64,000 nucleotides of DNA. Source: DTWD01 sp963662965. Its GTDB lineage: Bacteria > Acidobacteriota > Vicinamibacteria > Vicinamibacterales > UBA8438. How positions within the stretch are numbered: position 1 is the stretch's first letter; each line of letters starts with the position of its first letter. Below, piece after piece: positions 54,324-63,695 of this stretch. The stretch is taken from positions 248,001-312,000 of the forward strand of contig OY759970.1 in NCBI GenBank assembly GCA_963662965.1, written 5' to 3'. Both the position numbers and the translations under genes were made by a program. The notes beneath the pieces were generated by a model. It made no database searches. It saw only the letters and a list, made by a program, of their open reading frames with translations, and was not told the origin of the DNA.

Positions 54324-55117
54324 CGTGTCTCTCCCGCCGGCGCTCGTGCCGGCGTCGCGTCGCTGGGCCGCCGGCCCGTCGTGAAGGCGTGATAGGCCAA
54401 CGCCAGGGCGACGACCGTCTCGGGCGGATGCCCGCTCCCGAACAGATCGTCTTCCCCGCAGTACAGGTGCTCGGTATAGAACACGTCGATCCGAGGACCG
54501 ACGATCTCGTGCCGTTCGATGGCGCCAATGTCGTTCCGGAACAGATCGGTCCGGACACGCCCGACCAGCGTGACGCCCTGGAGCTGGTCGTTGGGTGCGA
54601 GCGCCGGGAAGTCCTCCATCGTGTTGCCGGCGCCTGTCGCGTCATGCGCGGCCGGCCCCGGATATTCATCGAGGAGGGCTCCCACGTGCTCAGTCATGAC
54701 CTGCCATGAACGCCTCTGGTTGCGGTAGACGGCGACGACCTGGAGCGGCGTGGTCTCGCAGCGCACGACGACGGCGACGGTGTCGTCGCGCTTCTGGGCC
54801 CAGTCGATGCCGATGCAGTACCGCGCCCCCGCCGGATCAGGCCCGGCCCGCTCGGCGGGGGGTCCCGGCTGGCCGCGCCAGTTGTGTTCGAGATCGCTCG
54901 GCGAAATGTGCGCGCCGCGCGTGGCGTCACACATCCGCTCCACCGCGGCCGGGTCGATGGCGCGACCTCGATCAGTCCCGCGGTTGGCGTTGAGGGGATC
55001 GGGCTGCAGATCGTCCAACGCGTGAATCAGCGCGGACGGCGCCAGGCCTGACGCGTGGGACGGCGGCTCACGCCCGGCTTCGGCGTCGTGCGGTCGCGAT
55101 GAGGGGGGTCGTGGCAT
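54320..55117 (-). CDS. Fusion of methylase ParB N-terminus and TerL nuclease domain
   Basis: 265 aa from ATG 55117 with AGGAG 7 nt upstream. Residues 1-51 match the start of the ParB-methylase (ALDDLQPDPLNANRGTDRG). From RAIDPAAVERM onward the protein matches the C-terminal half of TerL, including GIDWAQKRDD and DATGAGNTM. The third acidic residue of the nuclease (HPPDTVV in TerL) is Glu here (HPPETVV). Its stop overlaps the methylase start (ATGA). It is best explained as an upstream copy of the methylase-TerS-TerL module that lost everything between the ParB domain and the TerL nuclease. Whether it has a function is unknown. Confidence 0.82.
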   Translation of the reverse strand: MPRPPSSRPHDAEAGREPPSHASGLAPSALIHALDDLQPDPLNANRGTDRGRAIDPAAVERMCDATRGAHISPSDLEHNWRGQPGPPAERAGPDPAGARYCIGIDWAQKRDDTVAVVVRCETTPLQVVAVYRNQRRSWQVMTEHVGALLDEYPGPAAHDATGAGNTMEDFPALAPNDQLQGVTLVGRVRTDLFRNDIGAIERHEIVGPRIDVFYTEHLYCGEDDLFGSGHPPETVVALALAYHAFTTGRRPSDATPARAPAGETR

Positions 55118-55199
55118 CTTGTGCTCCTGTTGCGTCCAGAGTTGAGGCCAGCGTATGAGAGACGGAACATCTGGTGTAGCTCTCTGATATGATTTCAAT

Positions 55200-56084
55200 A
55201 TGAGTAACAGCCCCCCTCACTGGGAGCTGGGCGGGCTCTACAGTGAGACCGGACCGTTGGAGCGCCTCCTGCCGGTCGGCGAGCTCATGGTGCCGAACGA
55301 CGTGGAGCTTGAAGGGGAATGGCTGTGCTGGGGGTGGGGTGGGGACCCGCTGCAGTGGACCACCCGCAGGCCGGGCCCCCACATCCTCAGTGATTTCGTC
55401 AGGCTCGCCGACGGGGATGGGCCGACGATCCGCGCCTACGCACGTCGTTGGGGCATCCTGGGCATCTGTGAACATGGGCTGCCCTCCTCTCACTTGGGCA
55501 ACGAGAACGGCACGCCGCGCTGTCGGCCCTTATCCCGCAGGGAGGATCCCGCGTGGCGCTTCGACGGGTGGGAGCCGCTCGAACGGTGGCGGCATTTCGC
55601 GCGACAGGCCCGGGCAATCCTGGACCTCGCGGCGAGCTTGCATGCCGACCAGCCGAGGCAGCCCGAGGACTGGCAGGTCGTCGTCCAACACCGGAAACAG
55701 CCCGTCCCGTGGTGGCGCCCGTCGGTGGAGGCTGAATGGATCCTCCTCTCCTCTGTGGTCCAGGAATGGATCCGGATCGGGGATGTCAGGCCGGTCATGG
55801 CGCGGGGCCCGACTCAGGGACGCCAGGTGGAGTTCGGCTCCAGTGCCGGGGGCACGCGCCTCTTCGGGACCTTGGCCTGTCAGTTGCTGTTCACGATCAC
55901 ACGGGTGACCGGTGTGGCGGTGTGCTCCGCGTGTGCCGCGATCTACGAACCCACACGGCGGCCGCGGCCCGATCAGCGGCGATATTGCCAGTCGTGCCGC
56001 GACGGCGGAGTGCCCCAACGCGATGCGCAGCGGGATCGGCAGCGCCGACGACGGGCGGCGCTGCCGTCGACCGACCGGACGTAG
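55200..56084 (+). CDS. Zinc-ribbon protein of unknown function
   Basis: 294 aa, divergent from the phage genes with an 82-bp shared intergenic region. The C-terminus has a CxxC-x(22)-CxxC ribbon (VCSACAAIYEPTRR ... RRYCQSCRDGG), similar to the CGNR-like ends of regulators in actinobacterial and phage contexts, followed by an Arg-rich tail that could bind DNA. The N-terminal 200 residues are Trp-rich and unrecognised. Could be a regulator of the phage module. Confidence 0.6.
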   Translation: MSNSPPHWELGGLYSETGPLERLLPVGELMVPNDVELEGEWLCWGWGGDPLQWTTRRPGPHILSDFVRLADGDGPTIRAYARRWGILGICEHGLPSSHLGNENGTPRCRPLSRREDPAWRFDGWEPLERWRHFARQARAILDLAASLHADQPRQPEDWQVVVQHRKQPVPWWRPSVEAEWILLSSVVQEWIRIGDVRPVMARGPTQGRQVEFGSSAGGTRLFGTLACQLLFTITRVTGVAVCSACAAIYEPTRRPRPDQRRYCQSCRDGGVPQRDAQRDRQRRRRAALPSTDRT

Positions 56085-56106
56085 TCCTGCCCGCTGGGTG
56101 AAGGGC

Positions 56107-56494
56107 CTAGAGAGGGGCCGCTACATGATCGGGTCGACGACCTGGACGACTGTACGCATGGCATGACACCACGGAGTCGCCTCTTCGCGATCGGTGGCTC
56201 GGTGCCGGAGAGGTTGATGGCGTTGGCGGGGGTTCCTCCGGTAGGACGAAGTTGCCGAAGACGGGTGCCCCACCGGTCGTTGTTTGGTCCGCGTCCCCGG
56301 GAATGCAGGTGCCCGTGGCCGTGAACCAAACGGACACCGGCTCGCCGTTGAGCAACGTCGGTTCGTACTCCCACGGGCTCACAGTGTCGACCGCTGCAAC
56401 GTCGAATCCGTCGTTCCCCCTCAGGCGACCGGAGGATTACGCCTGCGACCAGGAGGAGGACGGTCGCGATTGGCCGAAGGAGTTTCCCGTGCAC
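56107..56494 (-). pseudogene. Exported protein with TonB_C-like domain, frameshifted
   Basis: From ATG 56494 a signal peptide (LLRPIATVLLLVAGVIL) is followed, after a frame change near the C5 run at 56416-56420, by VDTVSPWEYEPTLLNGEPVSV, the core of a TonB C-terminal-like domain, and then a Pro-rich tail. The end is uncertain. Frameshift in a homopolymer may be an artefact. Confidence 0.5.
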
Positions 56495-56514
56495 CCGGCC
56501 TGACGGTCCCCGAA

Positions 56515-57865
56515 CCTGTGGGTGGCGAATTACTACTCAGCCCGCAATCCGTTGAGATTATCAAGTTTGGTGATCCTGGGAGTGGTCGCTAGGATGTTCC
56601 GATGCGCGACCCGATCATCCTGCTGGTGCACCTGATCGCCACCCTGGCCCGGCTGATGGGCCCCGGCGGCCTGCGGTCTGTCGTGGCTGAATCGGTCTTG
56701 GTCAAGCAGCAACTGCTCATTCTGAATCGCTCGCGGCACCGGGCGCCGAATCTCTGCGCGTCGGATCGGATCCTCGCCGGCGTGTGTGCACTGTTCATGC
56801 GCCCGGCCCGGGTGATTCGCTCAGCGATCGTGCTGAGACCGTCGACGATCCTGGAGTTCCATCGGGCTCTGCGCACCCGCAAGTACCGCTGGCTGTTTTC
56901 ACCCAAGCGCCGCCGCACCGGCCCCCAAGGACCGTCCAAAGCACTGGTCGATGCCATCGTCGACATGAAGCGGCGCAACCCCAGGTGGGGCTGTCCGCGG
57001 ATCGCACAACAGATCGCGCTCGCCTTTGCGGTCGACATCGACAAGGACGTGGTGCGCCGAGTGCTCGCTACGCACTATCGACCGGCACCCCACTCGGGTG
57101 GTCCGTCCTGGCTGACGTTCCTGGGGCATGCGAAGGATAGCCTGTGGAGCATCGACCTGTTCCGGTGCGAGTCGGCGATCCTGCGAAGCCATTGGGTGCT
57201 GGTAGTGATGGACCAATACACGCGGCGGATCGTCGGCTTTGGCATCCATGCTGGAACCGTGGATGGCCGGGCCCTGTGCCGTATGTTCAACCATGCGATT
57301 CGAGGGCTCTCGCGTCCGACGCGCCTCAGCTCCGACCACGACCCGCTGTATCGGTTTCACCAATGGCGCGCCAACCTGCGGGTGCTGCAGGTGACCGAGG
57401 TGAAGAGTGTGCCGTATGTGCCGCTGTCGCATCCGTTTGTCGAACGGTTGATCGGCACGCTGCGACGAGAATGCGTGGATCAGCTGCTGTTCTGGTCTGC
57501 GTCGGACTTGGAAGACAAACTGGTGGCCTTCCAGGACTTCGACAATGCGCATCGGGCCCATGCGTCGTTGGACGGGCGGACGCCCGTCCCGATACGAAAG
57601 GATGTCGCACGGCTCGACCGCTACCGATGGGACGCGCATTGCCGTGGTCTCTATCAGACGCCGATCGCGGCGTGACATCTGACCAGCGAAGACGGTGGCG
57701 AGCGGGTCGACGCGCCCGCGTTCGACGTCTATCGCGACACAGCAGGGCAGTGCGTCAGCTGCACGCCTTACTCATGCCATCGCGACAACTTCGCGGGGGA
57801 CTCCCGGCTCACGGGACCTGAAGATCGAACGTGTCTCGGATTCCTACGAATTCGCCACCCACAGG
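56515..57865 (+). mobile_element. DDE element 'IS-X', complete
   Basis: 1351 bp between inverted ends CCTGTGGGTGGCGAATT (56515) and the complement AATTCGCCACCCACAGG (57849-57865). The right end abuts IS3-a copy 3. Its last 283 bp are repeated at 59270-59551. Confidence 0.85.
56602..57675 (+). CDS. IS-X integrase-core transposase
   Basis: 357 aa. N-terminal region with KQQLLILNRSRHRAPN, then NPRWGCPRIAQQI and the rve core: first Asp in LWSIDLFRCES, second in SSDHDPLYRFH, Glu in HPFVERLIGTLRRE. The family is that of unclassified rve transposases distantly related to 15028-16098. ATG 56602 is the only start preserving the N-terminus. Confidence 0.88.
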   Translation: MRDPIILLVHLIATLARLMGPGGLRSVVAESVLVKQQLLILNRSRHRAPNLCASDRILAGVCALFMRPARVIRSAIVLRPSTILEFHRALRTRKYRWLFSPKRRRTGPQGPSKALVDAIVDMKRRNPRWGCPRIAQQIALAFAVDIDKDVVRRVLATHYRPAPHSGGPSWLTFLGHAKDSLWSIDLFRCESAILRSHWVLVVMDQYTRRIVGFGIHAGTVDGRALCRMFNHAIRGLSRPTRLSSDHDPLYRFHQWRANLRVLQVTEVKSVPYVPLSHPFVERLIGTLRRECVDQLLFWSASDLEDKLVAFQDFDNAHRAHASLDGRTPVPIRKDVARLDRYRWDAHCRGLYQTPIAA

Positions 57866-58111
57866 CTGTACTCGTCGCTGTTGACGAACTGGCGGCGGCA
57901 GCGGGAGGCGGGGGCGCTGCGCGAGATGCGCGGGCGCCGGCGGGGGCCGACACCCCGCCCCGTTGACCCGCGCGTGAAGCAGCTCGAGGCGGAGAACCGC
58001 CGGCTCCAGCGGAAGCTGCAGCGGGCGGAGACGATCATGACGCTCCAAAAAAAAGTTGCCGAGATCCTGGGGATCCCCCTGACACCCAGCGACGACGACG
58101 AGACCGACTGA
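57866..58111 (+). pseudogene. IS3-a OrfA, C-terminal part
   Basis: Begins at LYSSLLTNWRRQREAGA and keeps the coiled coil and the A8 slippery run at 58047-58054. HTH missing. One substitution (VEN to AEN) relative to other copies. Confidence 0.88.
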
Positions 58112-59229
58112 TGCGCGCCATCGAGGCCGTCACGACGCCGGGCGAGACGGCGGCGCTGTGTCACAGCGTCGGCGTGTCCCGGGCGGCGCTCTATCGCCGG
58201 CGGCGCCCCGCGCCCCGCGCCACACCACCGCGGCCCCGTGCGCCGTCGCCGCGCGCGCTGGGTGCCACCGAACGCCAGGCGGTGCTCAACGTGTTGCACA
58301 GCGAGCGGTTCATCGACCAGTCGCCCGCCGAAGTCCATGCCACGTTGCTCGAGGAGCAGCGGTACCTCTGTGCCCCGCGCACAATGTATCGGGTGCTCGC
58401 GGCGGCCACGGAAGTGCGCGAGCGGCGCGCCCAGGCCCGGCATCCGGCGTATACCGCACCCGAGCTCGTGGCAACGCGCCCGAATCAGGTCTGGTCGTGG
58501 GACATCACCAAACTCAAGGGCTCGATCCCGTACCGCTACTACTCGCTGTACGTCATCCTCGACCTCTTCAGCCGCTACGCGGTGGGCTGGATGGTCGCGC
58601 GCCACGAAAATGCGCACCTGGCGGAGCGCCTGATTGCGGCGACCTGCCTGAAGCAGGGCATCGCCCCGCACCAACTCACCATTCATGCGGACCGTGGCGC
58701 GCCTATGCGGAGCAAGCTCGTCGCGCTGCTCTTCTCGGATCTGGGCATCGACGCCAGTCATTCGCGGCCCCGCGTGAGCAACGACAATCCGTTCTCCGAA
58801 GCGCAGTTCCGGACCGTGAAGTACCGGCCGGAGTTTCCTGGCCGGTTCGGCTCGCTCCAACACGCCCGCGCCGTCAGCCGCGATCTGTTCGCGTGGTACA
58901 ACGACGCGCACCATCACAGCGGCCTCAGCTACCTGACACCAACCGCCGTGCACTACGGCCGCGCCGCGACGGTCCTCGCGGTCCGGCACCGCACGCGCCT
59001 GGCGGCATACGCCGCCCATCCCGAGCGGTTCGTGCAGGGGCCACCACGTCCAGAAACACCGCCCACGGCCGTGTGGATCAATCGGCCGCCGCAACCGACC
59101 CGCGAGGATGCCCCAGGAGCGACGCCCGTCACCCCGGACGACCCACAGTATGGGGTGATCCGCCGGTCACAACCCATCCGTGACGATCGCCCGATCACGC
59201 TCGTCACCAGCGTGGGGTCGCTACAGTAA
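58111..59229 (+). CDS. IS3-a OrfB transposase
   Basis: 372 aa, same as in copies 2 and 4 with complete DDE triad (WDITKL, HADRGAP, SEAQF). Since its OrfA partner is truncated, this copy cannot make the normal OrfAB fusion. Confidence 0.92.
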   Translation: MRAIEAVTTPGETAALCHSVGVSRAALYRRRRPAPRATPPRPRAPSPRALGATERQAVLNVLHSERFIDQSPAEVHATLLEEQRYLCAPRTMYRVLAAATEVRERRAQARHPAYTAPELVATRPNQVWSWDITKLKGSIPYRYYSLYVILDLFSRYAVGWMVARHENAHLAERLIAATCLKQGIAPHQLTIHADRGAPMRSKLVALLFSDLGIDASHSRPRVSNDNPFSEAQFRTVKYRPEFPGRFGSLQHARAVSRDLFAWYNDAHHHSGLSYLTPTAVHYGRAATVLAVRHRTRLAAYAAHPERFVQGPPRPETPPTAVWINRPPQPTREDAPGATPVTPDDPQYGVIRRSQPIRDDRPITLVTSVGSLQ

Positions 59230-59269
59230 ATGCGGAATCAGGTTGTCTCAAAGGCATTGACACGGCCCG

Positions 59270-59551
59270 CCCGTCCCGATACGAAAGGATGTCGCACGGC
59301 TCGACCGCTACCGATGGGACGCGCATTGCCGTGGTCTCTATCAGACGCCGATCGCGGCGTGACATCTGACCAGCGAAGACGGTGGCGAGCGGGTCGACGC
59401 GCCCGCGTTCGACGTCTATCGCGACACAGCAGGGCAGTGCGTCAGCTGCACGCCTTACTCATGCCATCGCGACAACTTCGCGGGGGACTCCCGGCTCACG
59501 GGACCCGAAGATCGAACGATGTCGGATTCCTACGAATTCGCCACCCACAGG
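59270..59551. repeat. Second copy of the IS-X 3' end
   Basis: 282 bp nearly identical to 57583-57865 (3' end of the transposase gene plus terminal repeat CCACCCACAGG). Forms a direct repeat flanking IS3-a copy 3. Confidence 0.9.
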
Positions 59552-60048
59552 TCTCTAACTCTACTTTGTGGTTCCTCTCAGAGATCGGTGTAACTTTGGC
59601 CGGTCTTCATGGCTAATAAGCCAAGCATTATCAGTGACTTACGTGCCTAGAGAACACCGTCTGTATCTGGAGAGGAGTTGCAGGCCCCTGAAAATCCGGC
59701 CACAGCAGACAGCGGCATGGCGAGGGGCCTGCCTGTTCCAAAGGGGCTGAACAGTCGGCGACAGTTCGGCCCAGCGGTCGAACGTCGTCGAAAGTCGAGG
59801 CCGCGTTCCACGGGTTTTCATGGTTCGTCGCCCTGTAAGTGCCAGCGCCTCAGCACCTTGGGGTCGAGCTGGCTGCCGCCGAGCAGCCCCCCCACCAAGA
59901 GCGGGGCCGCGCAGGCGGCCGTCGACTGAGCGACAGACGACTTCCCCGCTGAATACCGGCCACGAGCACATCCGCAGCCTCTTCCCCCGGCGTGGACGAC
60001 CTGCTGCGGGCTAAATCGTGCATACATTTGTGCGAGGAACCTACTTTG
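59552..60048. other. About 500 bp without recognisable gene
   Basis: Between IS-X and the convergent 3' end of the unrecognised split gene. Short frames on both strands; a minus-strand frame near 59820-59930 (LLVGGLLGGSQLDPKVLRRW) looks mildly protein-like but cannot be assigned. No repeat or RNA structure stands out. Confidence 0.4.
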
Positions 60049-61859
60049 TTAACGGCCGTTCACTGCCAATAAGGCCGCATCGGCTTTTCCGCAGGATACC
60101 CATAGCTCCGGTACCGCGTGACAGAGGCATCGCAGATACGAATGAAGCACGGCTCCCTCGTCGCCCTCCAACTCCCACATAGATAGCTCCGTCAACCATT
60201 CGCCTACGAAGTCCCGCCACTCATGTAAGTCCTTACGGCTTGCAGAGGCCACAAGGCACATTCTGATGACCTCTTCAATTGACAACCCATACTGAGCATC
60301 GCGTCTGTATGTGCGCAGAAGGATGCGTAATTCATCGGCCAGCGTGACATCCCTCCCAGTGGCCGCGACAGTGGCCAATCCACTCAATATGCTAAGAAGC
60401 TGCGACTTATCTTCCACGTTTGCCAGCCGATAGTTGCCCAGCTTCAATACTCTTGCCGCCAATGTCACGTGGTCGGAATCCACGAGGCCAATCATTGCGG
60501 AATTCACCAGAGCTACGAAGGAGTCTGGCCCTACACTGTCAGCGTTGAGCTGTGCTTCAATCGTCTTGGACAGATCAGTGGGCATTGTGTTGGCGCCACA
60601 TTGCGATCCCTCTAGAGGTCCAGGAAAGAAAGGAAGAGGAAATTCACACAGTGCATGAAGGCTGCTGTGTCCTGCGCCAACAATAAGGTCATAGAGCCCG
60701 CTGTCTTTGATATTCGCCTCATATCTCTTGCCTGCAATCAGGATACGGCCAATGAACTCCGCCTTAAAGTGATAAGCATCTGCAAGGGCTGGGTTCCACC
60801 TCGGCTCCAAACGCATATCCGCGAAGGATTGCATACAGTACTGCTGACCGCGATTCATGAGTGCCCACTCGTAGAATTTGGCATCAACGTCCATATCCAC
60901 AAATTGGCGATGAATGAGTGCTGCCTGCGAGAGGGACGCCAGCCTTCTGTAGAAAGGTGGTTCTGCGCACATCAGGCGAGTTCTGGATAGTTCTCCATCC
61001 ACTAAAACGAATAAAGCCGAAAACAACTTGACCCCTCTCATGGAGCCATCAACGTCGTCGTCTCGAATCTTTTCGACGAGACGAACAAGTAGCGGTTCAA
61101 GCTCGCGCCTTTCGGGAAGGATACGCAACCCAACTTCAATTGCACCCAATTGGGAGATTCTGTCGCCATGACTTTCCAAGAAGTCGAAGGCGCGGACGAG
61201 TTCCTCACTCTCCAAATGTGCGATACCGATTTCAGCTGTCAGCGCAGAATGCGATGATAGACACAGGCTCAACATAAAGCCTTCATACGGTCGCCATGCG
61301 GCCAGTTGTTCAAAGAGCGTCCGGCCGGTCCCTGCTGCATAGTCCCCTATGGAGGCACTCCCGTCGTAGGTGCCAACCAGTCGTTCGAAATATTTCCGGG
61401 AACGGGGGACGAGAGACAATACGCTACTCCGTCCAGTTCTGATCTCCTCGCGAATGACTCCCATTACATGCACGGGCGTATCACAACAATCACTGCAAAA
61501 CGATGGAACCTCATCGTCTTCAAGAGCGCGTTCTGTAAGGATATGACGCCATGCATCTCGTGCACTGGCGGCTAGGTTCACGTCAGAGGCGGCCTCCTCC
61601 AGTAACCGCAAACGTATAGCGGAGTCCGTGGAGAGCACGGCACAGTTGGGCGGGATCAACTGCTGGCCAGCAGAGGAGAAGACGAGCTTGGGTAGTTCTC
61701 CGTGATCGGCGTCGTCTCTCAGTGTCCACACCAAGCCATTAGTGTCACTAATCTTTTGTTCCGATGTGCCTGAGAGGACATTGCGAATCGAGTCGAAGAG
61801 TTCAGAACTGTGAATCGACACACCAGAATCACCGAAGGTAATTACAGTCCTTGACCCAA
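60049..61859 (-). pseudogene. Large unrecognised protein, main part (split by IS3-a)
   Basis: About 600 residues; together with 63578-63695 and one CAA removed it forms an uninterrupted frame of 642 codons. No known domain recognised. Features: a Cys cluster SFCSDCCDTPVH around residue 150, mostly helical C-terminal half with repeated Leu-rich segments, no signal peptide or membrane helix. GC content lower than the IS elements, like accessory genes. The upstream gene overlaps its start (ATGA), so the two act together. Could be a sensor or effector of an accessory operon; this is inference from context only. Confidence 0.6.
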
Positions 61860-61930
61860 CCCCCTGTGCCAATAATCTGTGAGACAACCTCCCTGGTGAG
61901 ATTAGTGTAGGGGCGGGGAAGGTTGGAGAG

Positions 61931-62419
61931 ATGACTCGCATGCCAGAGGCCGTGGAGATGGACGTGGTCGCGGGGCCGGGGGCGACGGGAGCCCGGAGGG
62001 CGACGGGAGGCCCCGGCCCCATGACCACGTCACGCCCGCCCGACCCTGACCCGGAGGTGCCGGCGACGGTCCAGCGCCGGCGCTTCTCCGCAGAATATCG
62101 GCTCCGCATCCTCACGCAAGCCGACGCGTGCAAGAAGCCCGGCGAGGTGGGGGCCCTGTTGCGTCGCGAGGGGCTGTACTCGTCGCTGTTGACGAACTGG
62201 CGGCGGCAGCGGGAGGCGGGGGCGCTGCGCGAGATGCGCGGGCGCCGGCGGGGGCCGACACCCCGCCCCGTTGACCCGCGCGTGAAGCAGCTCGAGGTGG
62301 AGAACCGCCGGCTCCAGCGGAAGCTGCAGCGGGCGGAGACGATCATGACGCTCCAAAAAAAAGTTGCCGAGATCCTGGGGATCCCCCTGACACCCAGCGA
62401 CGACGACGAGACCGACTGA
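61931..62419 (+). CDS. IS3-a OrfA
   Basis: 162 aa, identical to copies 1 and 2. HTH, coiled coil, A8 slippery run at 62355-62362 and TGATG overlap with orfB. Confidence 0.92.
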   Translation: MTRMPEAVEMDVVAGPGATGARRATGGPGPMTTSRPPDPDPEVPATVQRRRFSAEYRLRILTQADACKKPGEVGALLRREGLYSSLLTNWRRQREAGALREMRGRRRGPTPRPVDPRVKQLEVENRRLQRKLQRAETIMTLQKKVAEILGIPLTPSDDDETD

Positions 62420-63537
62420 TGCGCGCCATCGAGGCCGTCACGACGCCGGGCGAGACGGCGGCGCTGTGTCACAGCGTCGGCGTGTCCCGGGCGGCGCTCT
62501 ATCGCCGGCGGCGCCCCGCGCCCCGCGCCACACCACCGCGGCCCCGTGCGCCGTCGCCGCGCGCGCTGGGTGCCACCGAACGCCAGGCGGTGCTCAACGT
62601 GTTGCACAGCGAGCGGTTCATCGACCAGTCGCCCGCCGAAGTCCATGCCACGTTGCTCGAGGAGCAGCGGTACCTCTGTGCCCCGCGCACAATGTATCGG
62701 GTGCTCGCGGCGGCCACGGAAGTGCGCGAGCGGCGCGCCCAGGCCCGGCATCCGGCGTATACCGCACCCGAGCTCGTGGCAACGCGCCCGAATCAGGTCT
62801 GGTCGTGGGACATCACCAAACTCAAGGGCTCGATCCCGTACCGCTACTACTCGCTGTACGTCATCCTCGACCTCTTCAGCCGCTACGCGGTGGGCTGGAT
62901 GGTCGCGCGCCACGAAAATGCGCACCTGGCGGAGCGCCTGATTGCGGCGACCTGCCTGAAGCAGGGCATCGCCCCGCACCAACTCACCATTCATGCGGAC
63001 CGTGGCGCGCCTATGCGGAGCAAGCTCGTCGCGCTGCTCTTCTCGGATCTGGGCATCGACGCCAGTCATTCGCGGCCCCGCGTGAGCAACGACAATCCGT
63101 TCTCCGAAGCGCAGTTCCGGACCGTGAAGTACCGGCCGGAGTTTCCTGGCCGGTTCGGCTCGCTCCAACACGCCCGCGCCGTCAGCCGCGATCTGTTCGC
63201 GTGGTACAACGACGCGCACCATCACAGCGGCCTCAGCTACCTGACACCAACCGCCGTGCACTACGGCCGCGCCGCGACGGTCCTCGCGGTCCGGCACCGC
63301 ACGCGCCTGGCGGCATACGCCGCCCATCCCGAGCGGTTCGTGCAGGGGCCACCACGTCCAGAAACACCGCCCACGGCCGTGTGGATCAATCGGCCGCCGC
63401 AACCGACCCGCGAGGATGCCCCAGGAGCGACGCCCGTCACCCCGGACGACCCACAGTATGGGGTGATCCGCCGGTCACAACCCATCCGTGACGATCGCCC
63501 GATCACGCTCGTCACCAGCGTGGGGTCGCTACAGTAA
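62419..63537 (+). CDS. IS3-a OrfB transposase
   Basis: 372 aa with complete DDE triad (WDITKL, HADRGAP, SEAQF). Together with intact OrfA and both ends, this copy should be transposition-competent. Confidence 0.93.
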   Translation: MRAIEAVTTPGETAALCHSVGVSRAALYRRRRPAPRATPPRPRAPSPRALGATERQAVLNVLHSERFIDQSPAEVHATLLEEQRYLCAPRTMYRVLAAATEVRERRAQARHPAYTAPELVATRPNQVWSWDITKLKGSIPYRYYSLYVILDLFSRYAVGWMVARHENAHLAERLIAATCLKQGIAPHQLTIHADRGAPMRSKLVALLFSDLGIDASHSRPRVSNDNPFSEAQFRTVKYRPEFPGRFGSLQHARAVSRDLFAWYNDAHHHSGLSYLTPTAVHYGRAATVLAVRHRTRLAAYAAHPERFVQGPPRPETPPTAVWINRPPQPTREDAPGATPVTPDDPQYGVIRRSQPIRDDRPITLVTSVGSLQ

Positions 63538-63577
63538 ATGCGGAATCAGGTTGTCTCAAAGGCATTGACACGGCCCG

Positions 63578-63695
63578 CAAGTCCGTATTCTTTCCGAAAC
63601 TCCGACTCGTCAAGCACGGTTTTGCGTATCAGCGGGGGCAACAGCTCTAGTACCGCAAGTGCTATTGCGGACCTGCCGTAAGAGCTATTGCTCAT
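63578..63695 (-). pseudogene. Large unrecognised protein, N-terminal part
   Basis: ATG 63695 overlaps the stop of the upstream gene. Encodes MSNSSYGRSAIALAVLELL then PPLIRKTVLDESEFRKEYGL and is interrupted by IS3-a copy 4; the frame resumes at 61856. Confidence 0.75.

Larger units (their letters stand above)
57866..59269 (+). mobile_element. IS3-a copy 3, 5' truncated
   Basis: Lacks the left end and the first half of orfA; starts at the IS-X right end and ends in the normal right end (CATTGACACGGCCCG). It is embedded between two copies of the IS-X 3' region. Confidence 0.9.
61860..63577 (+). mobile_element. IS3-a copy 4, complete, 3-bp target duplication CAA
   Basis: 1718 bp, same length as copy 2. 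CAA at 61857-61859 is repeated at 63578-63580. Joining the flanks with one CAA restores the host reading frame (KEYGLGSRTVITFGD). Confidence 0.95.

Noticed and set aside
60049..63402. A 1117-residue minus-strand open frame
   Set aside because: It runs antisense through the whole IS3-a copy 4. Only the part up to 61859 belongs to a real gene, shown by the CAA target duplication and the in-frame continuation at 63578-63695.
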